From JAJEDW01 sp963555775 (lineage in GTDB: Bacteria > Acidobacteriota > Terriglobia > 20CM-2-55-15), in NCBI GenBank assembly GCA_963555775.3, contig CAUVWY020000009.1:1337238-1401237 (forward strand): 64,000 nt of DNA, in the 5' to 3' direction. The position numbers and the translations under genes were made by a program. Every line of letters starts with the position of its first letter. Position 1 is the first letter of the stretch. The notes under the pieces are model-generated. The model ran no database searches, was not told where the DNA came from, and saw only the letters and a list, made by a program, of their open reading frames with translations. Shown piece by piece: positions 45,085-55,023 of this stretch.

Positions 45085-47061
45085 ATGTACGCCGAGGTTG
45101 CCGTCTGCCTTCCTTTTTCGAAAACATTCCTTTACGAAATCAACGATCCCGTCGAAGTCGCAACGCGCGTCACAATACCCTTCGGGAAACGTGAAGTGCA
45201 GGGCTTCGTCGTCGGAACACGCGCCGACAAGCCGTCCGAACTGGAGAAAGTGCGCCCGATTACTGGCGTCGTCGACAGTTTCCCGCTGATCCGCCCCGAC
45301 GTATTCGAATTGTGCCGCTGGATTTCCGATTACTACGTGGCGCCGTTCGGAGAGGTTCTCAAAGGCGCACTACCCCCGCATATCACCCGAAAACACGTCG
45401 CGGCGTTCGACGGGGGAACGACCGCGCCCGCCGCGGTCCAGCCGAGAGTGGTTCTGACGGAAGGTCAGTCGACGGCCCTCGAGACGATCCGCTCGAAGGA
45501 AGGTTTCAGCCCCATTCTATTGCATGGGATCACCGGAAGCGGAAAGACCGAAATCTACATGCAGGCAGTCGAGTTGTGTCGAAGTCGGGGACGTACCGCA
45601 CTGATTCTGGTTCCAGAGATCGGTTTGACTCCGCAGTTGCGCGAGCGGTTTGCCGGCCGATTCGGGCCCCGGATGGCGTTGCTTCACAGTTCGCTCACAC
45701 GCAAGCAAAGAATCGACGAATGGTTGCGAATCTACAACGGCTTGGCGCCGATTGTCATCGGGACCCGATCGGCGCTGTTCGCCCCGCTCGAAAACCTGGG
45801 TATCATCATCGTCGACGAAGAGCACGAGTCCAGTTACAAGCAGGACGAAATGCCCCGGTACCACGCCCGGGACTGTGCGGTGGTGCGCGCCAAGATGGCC
45901 GATGTGGCCGTCGTACTGGGATCGGCCACGCCGTCCATGGAATCCTTCCGCAACGCCGAACTCGGCAAATACACCTACATCCACCTCCCGGACCGGGTCG
46001 AGGAGCGGAAACTGCCAAGCGTCGAAATCGTCAACATGCGTGACGAATACGTGCGGCAGGGGAAGCAGGCCGTCTTTTCAGACCGCCTCCTTGCGGGAAT
46101 GAAAGCGCGTCTGGAACGGGGCGAGCAGGCGATCGTTCTGTTGAACCGCCGGGGATTCTCGATGTTTCTCCTGTGCCGTCATTGCGCGCATTCGTTCCAG
46201 TGCCGGGACTGTAGCGTGTCGATGACATACCACCGGAAGATCGACCGGCTGATGTGCCACTACTGCGGATTTTCCCGAATTCCCGATTCGGAGTGCCCCA
46301 AGTGCGGCAGCGAGTACATCCAGTACGTGGGCACGGGCACCGAACAACTGGAACAGTTGTTGGCCGAACGACTGCCGAACGCGCGCATCGGCCGGGTCGA
46401 TCGCGACACGATGCGGCACATGCGCGATTTTGACCGCGTGCTCGGAGACTTTCGCAAAGGGGAACTGGACATCCTGGTCGGGACCCAGATGGTGGCCAAG
46501 GGACATGATTTTCCGAACGTCACCCTGGTGGGTGTGATTGCGGCCGACGCCGCCCTGACACTTCCGGACTTTCGAGCCGCGGAACGGACGTTCCAGCTTC
46601 TGACTCAGGTCGCGGGACGTTCCGGACGGGGAGACACTCCGGGCGAGGTGGTGATCCAGAGCTACTTTCCCGACCATTACACGTTCCAGCTTGCCGTGGG
46701 CCAGCGATTCGAAGAGTTCTATCGCCGCGAAGTCCACTTCCGGCAGGCGATGTTCTACCCGCCGTTTACCGTGCTGGCCGGCATCATGGTGCTGGAAACC
46801 AGCCAGGAACGCGCGGCGAGACTGGCCCGCGCCATCGGTAATTTTCTGGACACGATCCGGACGCCTCGGATCCGCATTCTCGGCCCCGCCCCCGCCCCGA
46901 TCGAAAAGCTCAACAAGACCTACCGCTACCAGATGCTGGTGAAATCCGCCGCCCGCGAACCCCTCCACCGTCTGCTTGGACAACTCCGAGGTTTTCTGGA
47001 GGAGAAAAAGGTTGGTCCCACGCGCGTCATCATCGATGTCGATCCCATTTCACTGTTGTAG
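45085..47061 (+). CDS. priA: primosomal replication restart helicase PriA
   Basis: 658 residues. The N-terminal DNA 3'-end-binding domain precedes LLHGITGSGKTEIYMQAVELC (Walker A) and IIIVDEEHESSYKQDEMPRYHARDCAV (DEEH box). Zinc-binding cysteines are CRHCAHSFQCRDCSVSMTYH, MCHYCG and CPKCGS. Helicase motif V region is DILVGTQMVAKGHDFPNVTLVGVIAAD and VAGRSGRGDTPGEVVIQ is motif VI. It reloads the replisome at stalled forks. Confidence 0.96.
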   Translation: MYAEVAVCLPFSKTFLYEINDPVEVATRVTIPFGKREVQGFVVGTRADKPSELEKVRPITGVVDSFPLIRPDVFELCRWISDYYVAPFGEVLKGALPPHITRKHVAAFDGGTTAPAAVQPRVVLTEGQSTALETIRSKEGFSPILLHGITGSGKTEIYMQAVELCRSRGRTALILVPEIGLTPQLRERFAGRFGPRMALLHSSLTRKQRIDEWLRIYNGLAPIVIGTRSALFAPLENLGIIIVDEEHESSYKQDEMPRYHARDCAVVRAKMADVAVVLGSATPSMESFRNAELGKYTYIHLPDRVEERKLPSVEIVNMRDEYVRQGKQAVFSDRLLAGMKARLERGEQAIVLLNRRGFSMFLLCRHCAHSFQCRDCSVSMTYHRKIDRLMCHYCGFSRIPDSECPKCGSEYIQYVGTGTEQLEQLLAERLPNARIGRVDRDTMRHMRDFDRVLGDFRKGELDILVGTQMVAKGHDFPNVTLVGVIAADAALTLPDFRAAERTFQLLTQVAGRSGRGDTPGEVVIQSYFPDHYTFQLAVGQRFEEFYRREVHFRQAMFYPPFTVLAGIMVLETSQERAARLARAIGNFLDTIRTPRIRILGPAPAPIEKLNKTYRYQMLVKSAAREPLHRLLGQLRGFLEEKKVGPTRVIIDVDPISLL

Positions 47062-47209
47062 GTGCGGGGAATATCGAGGTGCGCCGGGGCGAAGGGCGAA
47101 TTCTGAAGAGTGTCCGGGCGTCCTGGCGGATAGGCCCCTCGCGGCTTGCCGGCTTGCCGGTTTGCAAGGTTGAATCGCGCGTGGGACGGCGCGGTGCTCT
47201 CGCGGTACT

Positions 47210-47860
47210 TCAGTCCGGCGTTTTCGGAATCCGGTCGCCCTCAGGCATCTCAAGACTTCGCCAAAGGTACCAGGTGGCGATCGTCGAATACGGGCGCCAG
47301 GGTTCGGCGATCCTGTTCGAGGTCTCCTTGTTCGGGAGTTCGTCCAGTGCATAGAGATTGCGGATTGCAGACCGGACGCCATGGTCGTCATGCGGAAAAA
47401 CGTCGAGTCGTCCGAGCGAGAAGATCAGAAACATCTGTGCCGTCCAGACTCCGATTCCCCTGACCACGGTCAATTCCTTCACGACCGCCGCGTCATCGAG
47501 TCGGCCAATCCGGTTCAGACGAATCCCGCCGGTCCCGACCTTTTCGGCGAGGTCCCCGATATATGCGGCTTTCATCCTCGACACGCCGATCTCGCGCAGC
47601 CTGCCGGCGTCGAGCCGTCCGATGGTTTCCGGCGTCAATCCTTCGGGTCCAGCCAGGTCCAACAGCCGCGTTCGAATCGTCCGGGCCGCATGGACGGATA
47701 TTTGCTGGGATAGGATTGAATTCACCAGCATCCCGAACCGGTTGCTTTGAAGCGTCATCTCCGTGATCGGAGGACACCGGTGGATGAGGTCCCGCATGAT
47801 CGGATCCTGCTTGCAAAGATATGCATTGCCGGTCCGGACTTTGGCAGCTTTTCGTTTCAT
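47210..47860 (-). CDS. DNA-3-methyladenine glycosylase II-like (HhH-GPD family)
   Basis: About 216 residues. RFGMLVNSILSQQISVHAARTI, the helix-hairpin-helix LTVVRGIGVWTAQMFLIFSLGRLDVFPHDDHGVR with the catalytic Asp, and WRPYSTIATWYLWRSLE are AlkA/Mag family features. It excises alkylated purines. The ATG at 47860 gives the normal N-terminus; a longer frame would run through the palindromic repeat at 47881. It is convergent with priA. Confidence 0.88.
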   Translation of the reverse strand: MKRKAAKVRTGNAYLCKQDPIMRDLIHRCPPITEMTLQSNRFGMLVNSILSQQISVHAARTIRTRLLDLAGPEGLTPETIGRLDAGRLREIGVSRMKAAYIGDLAEKVGTGGIRLNRIGRLDDAAVVKELTVVRGIGVWTAQMFLIFSLGRLDVFPHDDHGVRSAIRNLYALDELPNKETSNRIAEPWRPYSTIATWYLWRSLEMPEGDRIPKTPD

Positions 47861-47880
47861 CGATCCTGACTGTACTTTAA

Positions 47881-47923
47881 CAGCCCGTGGAAGAACCCTG
47901 AAGGGCCCTGGCATCGGCTGTTG
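47881..47923. repeat. dispersed palindromic repeat, minimal end-to-end copy
   Basis: CAGCCCGTGGAAGAACCCTG then AAGGGCCCTGGCATCGGCTG joins a left and a right end of the repeat family into a short imperfect palindrome, the same construction as at 27077 but more diverged. It lies just upstream of the glycosylase start. Confidence 0.55.
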
Positions 47924-48197
47924 GTCGAGCGGGGCAGGCAGGAACAATTGAAGTGCCGCGGCCGGTAAATTTCCGTGCCAGGCAGCAGCAAACCGGCGAC
48001 GCCCCGGGCACGCTTGAACCTGCCTGACGCAAGAAACTACTGGTGCGGTCGGGGATCAATCGGCGTGATCTCGACATGCGGGCATTTCATCGTGTGGCTC
48101 AACGGGGAGATCCTGATACCATCGTGCGGAAACTTACTGCTGGTGAATTTTTTGCTGCGAGCGGGATTGTATTCCGCTTCGAGCGAGGTTGGAAGCC

Positions 48198-49073
48198 ATG
48201 AAACGAGCAAACGCCTTTGTTTTCGCCGCCGTCGCCGCCGTCGCCGCTTTGGCCTGCGCCGGAGTTGCCGAAGCCCAGCGTGGGGGCGATGCGGCCGACA
48301 TGTTCAATACAGTGAAGACGAAGCTGGCCAACGGGCAGCAGGTTGTCGGTGGGACCGTCGCCACGCCCGATCCCGATATTTATTGTGCGATGGCCAACGC
48401 CGGTTTCGATTTTCTGTGGATCGAAATGCAGCACAGTCCGCTCACATACACCGATGTTGCCCGGATGATCCGTGTGTGCCCCGGACCGGCGCTCCCCTTT
48501 GTCCGGATTCCGGATGCGACCGAGGGGGACATCCAGAAAGCGACGGACATGGGTGCGGTCGGAATCATCATTCCGATGGTGGATACCGTCGAAAAAGTGG
48601 AAAACGCAATCGCGTTCGCGAAGTATCCCCCGCTGGGCAGGCGCAGTCAGGGCGGAGGCCAATATGGGACGATCTGGGGGCGGGGTTACCGGCAGGCGGC
48701 CAATGACAACATCATGATCGTTGCCATGATCGAGAATCCCCAGGGTGTCGAGATCGTCGAAGAAATCGCCAACATGGAACACGTGGATGCGGTGTTTGCC
48801 GCCAGTTCCGATCTGGGCAGCTTCACCGGCCTTGGTCAAGGGGACCCCGACTATGAAGCCATGGTGACCCGAATCAAGGACGCCACATTGGCGGCAGGCA
48901 AGTACCTGGGAGGTCCCTCGGCATGGAAGGACACGCGTGAGGGCTATACCTTCTTCCAGGGGCCGTCGGCGACGGGCCTGATTCGGACCGGCGCCAGTCA
49001 GGCCCTTGGCGGAGCGAATGAGCCCGGTCTGCCGCGCGGCGTCGCTCCCATCGAAGGTGAAGAAGACCGGTAG
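48198..49073 (+). CDS. HpcH/HpaI aldolase-family protein with signal peptide
   Basis: 291 residues. Residues 1-28 form a clear Sec signal peptide (MKRANAFVFAAVAAVAALACA, then GVAEAQ). The mature part is an HpcH/HpaI class II aldolase barrel: FDFLWIEMQHSPLTYTDVARMI, LPFVRIPDATEGDIQKATDMGAVGIIIPMV, KYPPLGRRSQGGG, and IVAMIENPQGVEIVEEI, with the metal-binding Glu and a later Asp in FAASSDLGSF. These enzymes cleave 4-hydroxy-2-oxo acids with pyruvate as one product. The ATG at 48198 is favoured over TTG 48189. Export is unusual for the family. Confidence 0.8.
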   Translation: MKRANAFVFAAVAAVAALACAGVAEAQRGGDAADMFNTVKTKLANGQQVVGGTVATPDPDIYCAMANAGFDFLWIEMQHSPLTYTDVARMIRVCPGPALPFVRIPDATEGDIQKATDMGAVGIIIPMVDTVEKVENAIAFAKYPPLGRRSQGGGQYGTIWGRGYRQAANDNIMIVAMIENPQGVEIVEEIANMEHVDAVFAASSDLGSFTGLGQGDPDYEAMVTRIKDATLAAGKYLGGPSAWKDTREGYTFFQGPSATGLIRTGASQALGGANEPGLPRGVAPIEGEEDR

Positions 49074-49469
49074 TTCCCCCGCCCGATCCGCCCGGGGGTG
49101 GAGTTTTCCATCCCCGCTCCACGCTTCTGTCGCCCGATTCCGGCGTGTTCCCCAGTTGTTTCGACAGCCCGACTGCGTTCACGTTGTGGACGCGCAAGTC
49201 CGCCCGATCGTGTTGCGCTCAGAACGTCAAACTCGCTGTCAATGGGACAGGAATCGGGACAGGAAGCAGGACACGAACCGGGGCAGGGCACCAGTGGAAA
49301 CGAAGGTTGGCGTGGGTGAGCGACGCGAAATGATCGGCGTCCGGTGGAGGATACGGATCAAATTTGGGGTGCGTCGCTCCCCACTGCCCCCCTTATCTCG
49401 CGAGATGGATCGATTGTCAAGGGGCATACCGGTAGGATTGACCGGCGGGGGACCCGGGGCCATGCCGGA
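49074..49469. other. non-coding gap between the aldolase and lpd genes
   Basis: Nothing convincing is encoded. Just after the aldolase stop, CCCCCG (49076-49081) and CGGGGG (49093-49098) could form a weak terminator stem followed by GAGTTTT. The gap separates convergent genes, and the longer open frames here overlap both neighbours and show no family features. Confidence 0.4.
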
Positions 49470-50885
49470 CTATGTCTTTTTCGGCCGCGGCGCGGCATGC
49501 GTCGCGTGTCCGTAGAACATCTCGGCGCATTCCATCAGTGTTTCCGAAAGCGTGGGATGGGGATGAACCGACTCGGCCAGATCGCGTGCCGTGGCGCCCA
49601 TCTCCACCAGAATCACTCCCTCGCCGATGAGTTCGGCCGCGCCGTGTCCGGCGATCCCCATTCCGAGAATGCGTTCGGTCTGCGGTTCCACAACCAATTT
49701 CGTCACGCCGTCTGGGCGGCCAACGGCCAGGGCACGGCCCGAGGCGCCCCACGGAAACGTGGCAATCGTGACGTCGATGCCCCGCTCTCCGGCTTCGCGT
49801 TCAGTCAGTCCGCACCACGCAACTTCCGGATCGGTAAAAACGACCGCCGGAATGACCGCGTCAAAAATGGCGCTCTCCCCAAGCAATGCTTCAATCGCGA
49901 TACGCGCTTCCTTTGCGGCCTTGTGCGCCAGCATCACGCCGCCGGCGACGTCGCCGATCGCGTAGATATTGCTGTCGGCGGTGCGCTGCCGTTCGTCGAC
50001 CTTGATGAATCCTCTTTCATCGAGTTCCACCGATGTGTTTTCAAGGCCGAGGTCGTCGCAGTTTGGCCGTCGTCCTACCGCGACGAGTACCCGATCGAAG
50101 AGTTCCGCGTACTCCTGCCCGTCTTTTTCCGTGATCGCTTCGATGTGCCTGTCCTTTGTGGACAACCGTTTGACCTTCGTCTTGAGACGGATTTCTTCGA
50201 ATTTCTTTTTTGCGCGGTACATCACGGGGCGAACCAGATCGGGATCCGTACCCGTCAGGATGGTGTCGAGCGCTTCGACCAGGGTGACCTTGCTGCCCAA
50301 CGCCGCGTACACCGTGCCCAGTTCCATTCCGATGTAGCCCCCGCCAATGACCAGCAGCTTTCGAGGGATGGTGTCCACTTCGAGCGCTTCGTTCGACGTC
50401 ATTATTCGTGAACTTCCCAGATCCCAGGCTTTGGGAATCGCGGGTTCCGACCCGGTGGCGACTATCGCGTTCTCGAAATCTATGAAACGCTGGCCTTCTT
50501 CGGTTTCGACCCTCAGGCTTCTCGCGCCCTCGAAACGGCCGCGGCCGAACATCACCTCCACTCCGCGCCGCTGGGCCAGCATCCGCAGTCCCTGCGACAG
50601 TTTGTGGATGATGCCGTCCTTCCAGGACCGCAGTCGGGCGCTATCGATCTCGGGTTTCGAAAACGCGATTCCGCGTCTCGCGGACGCCTCGGCTTCTGAA
50701 ATCATGTGCGTCGCATGCAGAAGGGATTTTGACGGAATACATCCGCGGTTGAGACATACGCCGCCCAGTCGATTGTCGTTTTCTATGAGGACGACTTTCT
50801 TTCCTCTATCGGCCGCGTAGAATGCCGCCGCGTATCCGCCCGGTCCCGCCCCCAGCACCACGAGTTCGGCGTCGATCCGTTCCAT
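49470..50885 (-). CDS. lpdA: dihydrolipoamide dehydrogenase (E3)
   Basis: 471 residues. FAD-binding VLGAGPGGYAAAFYAADRGKKVVLIE; the redox disulfide GGVCLNRGCIPSKSLLHA; NAD-binding LVIGGGYIGMELGTVYAALGSKVTLVE; AIGDVAGGVMLAHKAAKEA; the C-terminal interface HPHPTLSETLMECAEM with the catalytic His. It reoxidises the lipoyl group of E2. It overlaps aceF by one base. Confidence 0.95.
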   Translation of the reverse strand: MERIDAELVVLGAGPGGYAAAFYAADRGKKVVLIENDNRLGGVCLNRGCIPSKSLLHATHMISEAEASARRGIAFSKPEIDSARLRSWKDGIIHKLSQGLRMLAQRRGVEVMFGRGRFEGARSLRVETEEGQRFIDFENAIVATGSEPAIPKAWDLGSSRIMTSNEALEVDTIPRKLLVIGGGYIGMELGTVYAALGSKVTLVEALDTILTGTDPDLVRPVMYRAKKKFEEIRLKTKVKRLSTKDRHIEAITEKDGQEYAELFDRVLVAVGRRPNCDDLGLENTSVELDERGFIKVDERQRTADSNIYAIGDVAGGVMLAHKAAKEARIAIEALLGESAIFDAVIPAVVFTDPEVAWCGLTEREAGERGIDVTIATFPWGASGRALAVGRPDGVTKLVVEPQTERILGMGIAGHGAAELIGEGVILVEMGATARDLAESVHPHPTLSETLMECAEMFYGHATHAAPRPKKT

Positions 50886-52180
50886 TAGCCTTTCGTCCTT
50901 TCGATTTCGAGTTCTTCCGCCGGAAAACGTTCGATGATTTCAACCAGATCCACAAGGAAACGCACGCCGTTGGCGCCGTCGATGATCCGGTGGTCATGCG
51001 ACACGGTCAGGGGCAACACGATCCGCGTCCGGACCTCTCCGTCGACTTTCCGCAGCATCTCCCGTCCCCGTCCGACCCCGAGGATCGCGGCTTCGGGCTT
51101 GTTGACAATAGGTGTGAAGTGCGCGCCGCCGATGCCGCCCTGATTCGAAACGGTAAACGTACCCCCCCGCGTTTCGTCCATAGAAATCTGACGCCGGCGT
51201 GTCCGCTCCGTCAGCGCCTCCACCTCCCGGGCCAGTTCGAGCACGCTTTTGCGATCGACATCCCGAATCACCGGAACGATCAGGCCCGCGTCGGTGTCAA
51301 CGGCAAGTCCAATGTGGACATAGTCCTTCAGGACGATGTCTCCCGACGCCTCATCCCAACTGCTGTTGACGACTGGATGCCGCGCCAGTGCGTTCGCGAC
51401 CGCTTTCAGGACGATCGGCGTCAAAGTGAGTCGCGCGTTCTTTTCCTTGTAGATCGGGACGTACTGTTTGCGAAGCGCCGTCAGGGCGGTGATGTCCGCA
51501 TCCCCGAACTGTGCGACGTGAGGAATCGTTCTCCAGGAATCGGCCATTCGGGATGCGATCGTCTTCCGCAGCGCGGTGGCGCGTTCAACACGCACCGGAC
51601 CCCAACGCGAAAAATCGATCGCGGGCGTGTCCAGGGGCGTGGGCGCCGCCGGCGGGGCCGTGGTTGCGTGCGAACCGGCGGCTTGCTGCAGACGGGCCAC
51701 ATAGTCTCGAAGATCCGCGACCATGATCCGTCCGCCGCGTGCTGTTCCGCGAATCCGTCTCAGGTCGATTCCGAGATCCCGGGCCATCCTTCGAATTGTG
51801 GGCGACGCCCCGGGCCTGACGCCCTCGGGCAGTTCCGGCGGCGGCGACGGCGGGGCGTCCGGCTTGGGCAGGCCCTGCATTGTTGGGCGTTTCGGCGGTT
51901 CGTCCCCGGGTTCGGCGGTTCGTTCTTCCCCTCCGGCGCTCGATCCCTCCCCGCGGTCAAGCGAGACAACTACCGCGCCAACCCGTATTTCGTCGCCTTT
52001 CCGGACATGAATTTTCGATACCCTGCCCGCTGTCGTGGACGGGATCGAGATAACGGCCTTTTCGCTTTCAAGCTCGATCAGTGCCTGATCTTTCTCGACG
52101 ATATCGCCGGCCTTGACCAGTATCGAGGCCACGGTACCGGCTTCGGCGCCTTCTCCCATGTTGGGCAGTCGTATGTCCAT
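50885..52180 (-). CDS. aceF: pyruvate dehydrogenase E2, dihydrolipoamide acetyltransferase
   Basis: 431 residues. A single lipoyl domain is at 1-75, with lipoyl-Lys in LIELESEKAVISIPST. A Pro/Glu-rich linker follows. The peripheral subunit-binding domain is at about 130-165 (GASPTIRRMARDLGIDLRRIRGTARGGRIMVADL). The catalytic domain contains RKTIASRMADSWRTIPHV, GLIVPVIRDVDRKSVLEL, GTFTVSNQGGIGG and the active-site TVSHDHRIIDGANGVRFL. E. coli AceF has three lipoyl domains; this has one. Confidence 0.95.
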   Translation of the reverse strand: MDIRLPNMGEGAEAGTVASILVKAGDIVEKDQALIELESEKAVISIPSTTAGRVSKIHVRKGDEIRVGAVVVSLDRGEGSSAGGEERTAEPGDEPPKRPTMQGLPKPDAPPSPPPELPEGVRPGASPTIRRMARDLGIDLRRIRGTARGGRIMVADLRDYVARLQQAAGSHATTAPPAAPTPLDTPAIDFSRWGPVRVERATALRKTIASRMADSWRTIPHVAQFGDADITALTALRKQYVPIYKEKNARLTLTPIVLKAVANALARHPVVNSSWDEASGDIVLKDYVHIGLAVDTDAGLIVPVIRDVDRKSVLELAREVEALTERTRRRQISMDETRGGTFTVSNQGGIGGAHFTPIVNKPEAAILGVGRGREMLRKVDGEVRTRIVLPLTVSHDHRIIDGANGVRFLVDLVEIIERFPAEELEIERTKG

Positions 52181-52192
52181 GGATCCTGCTGT

Positions 52193-54895
52193 CTACAGTA
52201 TGAAGGGGAACGATTTTTCCGGGTCGATTCCCAGATCCGAAATGGCGGCCTGAACCTGCGCGGAGGGCACTTTCCCGCCGCGTGCCAACGCATACAACGT
52301 TGCAACAACCGTGCATTCGGCGTCGACCTCAAAGAATCGCCGGAGTTCTCCGCGTGTGTCGCTGCGTCCGAATCCGTCGGTACCCAAGGTCACCAGACCG
52401 CCCGGTACCCATGGCGCGATCTGATCGGGCACGATCTTCATGTAATCCGAGACGGCCACGAAAACGCCTGTCTCGTTGGCCAACTGCGTTTCCAGATAGG
52501 ACCGGCGCGGCGGCGCTTCTGGGTGAAGCATGTTCCAGCGCCGCGCATCGAGGGCGCCGCTCCGTAACTTCTTGTAGCTGGTCGCGCTCCATATGTCGGC
52601 CGAGACATCGTATGCGTTCGCCAAAAATTCCTGCGCACGCAGTGCCTCGATCAGGATCGGACCGCTACCGAAAATATGCGTCTTGTGGGTCTTGCCTTCC
52701 GGCCCGGTACGGTAGCGGTACAGCCCCTCGAGGATCCCGTCGTGGATATCGCCCCAGTCCGACGATGGCATCGCGGGCATAGCGTAGTTTTCGTTGTACA
52801 GCGTCAGATAGTAGAAGAGGTCTTCGTTCTCGGCATACATCCGCCGCATTCCGTCCTGGACGATCACAGCGATCTCGTAGCCGAACGCCGGGTCGTAAGT
52901 GGCCAGTGTTGGAACCGTGCTGGCCAGAATGTGACTGTGCCCGTCCTGATGCTGCAGGCCCTCTCCGTTCAGGGTTGTCCGGCCGGCGGTCGCCCCCAGC
53001 ATGAACCCCCGCGTGCGCATGTCCGCCGCGGCCCATACGAGATCCCCGATTCTCTGCAGGCCGAACATCGAGTAATAGATAAAGAACGGCATCATCGGGA
53101 CACCGTGTGTCGAGTACGACGTTCCGGCCGCGATCAGCGACGACATCGCCCCGGCTTCGGTGATGCCTTCTTCCAGAATCTGTCCGTCGGTGCTTTCGCG
53201 ATAGTAGAGCAGGCTGGCGCTGTCGACCGGTTCGTACCGCTGGCCCTTGGGCGAATAAATGCCTATTTCGCGGAATAGGGGATCCATCCCGAAGGTGCGG
53301 GCTTCGTCAGGAATGATGGGGACAATCCGGCGGCCGATCCGCTTGTCCCGAAGCAGCATGCCAAGCATGCGTACGAATGCCATGGTCGTGGACACTTCAT
53401 GGCGCGTCCCCTCCAGAAACTCGCTGAACGCGTCGATCGGAGGAATCTCGAGCGTTTCGAAGCGGCGCCTCCGTTCCGGGACGAATCCGCCCAGAGCTTT
53501 CCGGCGTTCCATCAGGTAGATTTGCTCTTCGGCGTCATCCGGCGGTTTGTAGAAAGGGGTGTCGACCACATCGTCGTCGTCGATCGGAATTTCGAACCGC
53601 GACCGGAACTCGCGCAGTTCTTTCTCATTGAGCGCTTTTTGCTGGTGTGTCACGTTACGGCCTTCGCCAGCTTCGCCGAGGCCGTATCCCTTGATCGTTT
53701 TGGCGAGGATGACCGTGGGCGCGCCAGTGTGCTCGATGGCCGCCTTGTATGCGGCATGGACTTTGAGCGAATCGTGACCCCCGCGCAGCAACTTGTGCAC
53801 CTGTTTGTCTGTAAGGTTGTTGACCAATGCCAGCAGATCCGGATCGTCTCCGAAGACCGTTTTCCGTGCGTACGATCCGGGTTCGACTGAAATCTTCTGG
53901 AACGTACCATCGACCATCTCGCCAAGGCGCTGGACGAGTTTGCCTGTTGCGTCCTGCTCGAAAATCGGGTCCCAGTCGCTGCCCCAGATCACTTTGATGA
54001 CGTTCCAGCCGGCGCCCCTGAAGATGGCCTCCAGTTGCTGAATAATCTTTCCGTTCCCCCGAACGGGGCCGTCCAGCCGTTGCAGGTTGCAGTTGACGAC
54101 CCAGATCAGGTTGTCCAGGGTTTCACGGGCCGGCAGGGTCAGTGAGCCCAGCGTTTCGGGTTCGTCCGTCTCGCCGTCCCCGACGAAACACCAGACCCGC
54201 GCCTCTTTACCGGACAGAAACCCGCGCGCTTTAAGGTACCGGTTGAATCGTGCCTGATAAATCGACATGATCGGGCCCAGGCCCATCGATACCGTTGGAA
54301 ACTGCCAGAACTCCGGCATCAAGTACGGGTGTGGGTAGGAGGACAGCCCTCCCCCGGCAATCTCCTGCCGGAACGAGTCCAACTGCGATTCGTCGAGACG
54401 CCCTTCCATGAACGCCCGCGCATAGACCCCTGGCGACGCGTGCCCCTGAAAATAGATCTGGTCGGCGGGGTGGTCGTTGCACTGTGCCCGGAAGAAATGA
54501 TTGAATCCGACTTCATAGAGCGTGGCCGAAGAGGCGTAGGTGGATATGTGACCCCCAATGCCGTGCCGCTCCCTGTTTGCCGCGACGACCATGGCCATGG
54601 CGTTCCACCGGACGTAGCTCTTGACGCGGCGTTCGATGTCGCGGTCTCCGGGATAGTCCGGTTCGTCCTCGGGTGGGATGGTGTTGATGTACGGGGTGTT
54701 GACGATGGCGGGAATGTTGACGCCGGCGTCGCGCAGTCGGGCGACGAGCGTGTCATAAAAGGGGACCAGGCGGTTGTTGTTGCCCTGGAGTGCGGCGTCG
54801 ACCACGAACTGGACGTGCTCGATCCAGTCCGGCTGCTCGTTCCGGGTCGAGCCGGATTCCAGAGACATGTCTTCGGCAGGATTCTTTTGGCTCAT
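52193..54895 (-). CDS. aceE: pyruvate dehydrogenase E1, homodimeric type
   Basis: 900 residues, near E. coli AceE (887). The thiamine diphosphate motif GDGETDEPETLGSL ends with NLIWVVNCN. GGHISTYASSATLYEVGFNHFFR and QIYFQGHASPGVYARAFMEGRL are typical, and GLQHQDGHSHILASTVP is the AceE signature. The ATG at 54895 gives the usual start. With aceF 12 bp after it and lpd overlapping, the complex is one operon, divergent from the lipoate ligase gene. Confidence 0.96.
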   Translation of the reverse strand: MSQKNPAEDMSLESGSTRNEQPDWIEHVQFVVDAALQGNNNRLVPFYDTLVARLRDAGVNIPAIVNTPYINTIPPEDEPDYPGDRDIERRVKSYVRWNAMAMVVAANRERHGIGGHISTYASSATLYEVGFNHFFRAQCNDHPADQIYFQGHASPGVYARAFMEGRLDESQLDSFRQEIAGGGLSSYPHPYLMPEFWQFPTVSMGLGPIMSIYQARFNRYLKARGFLSGKEARVWCFVGDGETDEPETLGSLTLPARETLDNLIWVVNCNLQRLDGPVRGNGKIIQQLEAIFRGAGWNVIKVIWGSDWDPIFEQDATGKLVQRLGEMVDGTFQKISVEPGSYARKTVFGDDPDLLALVNNLTDKQVHKLLRGGHDSLKVHAAYKAAIEHTGAPTVILAKTIKGYGLGEAGEGRNVTHQQKALNEKELREFRSRFEIPIDDDDVVDTPFYKPPDDAEEQIYLMERRKALGGFVPERRRRFETLEIPPIDAFSEFLEGTRHEVSTTMAFVRMLGMLLRDKRIGRRIVPIIPDEARTFGMDPLFREIGIYSPKGQRYEPVDSASLLYYRESTDGQILEEGITEAGAMSSLIAAGTSYSTHGVPMMPFFIYYSMFGLQRIGDLVWAAADMRTRGFMLGATAGRTTLNGEGLQHQDGHSHILASTVPTLATYDPAFGYEIAVIVQDGMRRMYAENEDLFYYLTLYNENYAMPAMPSSDWGDIHDGILEGLYRYRTGPEGKTHKTHIFGSGPILIEALRAQEFLANAYDVSADIWSATSYKKLRSGALDARRWNMLHPEAPPRRSYLETQLANETGVFVAVSDYMKIVPDQIAPWVPGGLVTLGTDGFGRSDTRGELRRFFEVDAECTVVATLYALARGGKVPSAQVQAAISDLGIDPEKSFPFIL

Positions 54896-55023
54896 CGTGT
54901 TCTCTGGAATATGTCCGGTGTCAATGGGTCAGGGCAATGGCAATGCGGGGACCATGTCAGTATAACAGGCGGTGAAGAGCCGCGCCGGAGGACGGTTTCG
55001 GTCACATTGCCGTTCGCTTGGCC

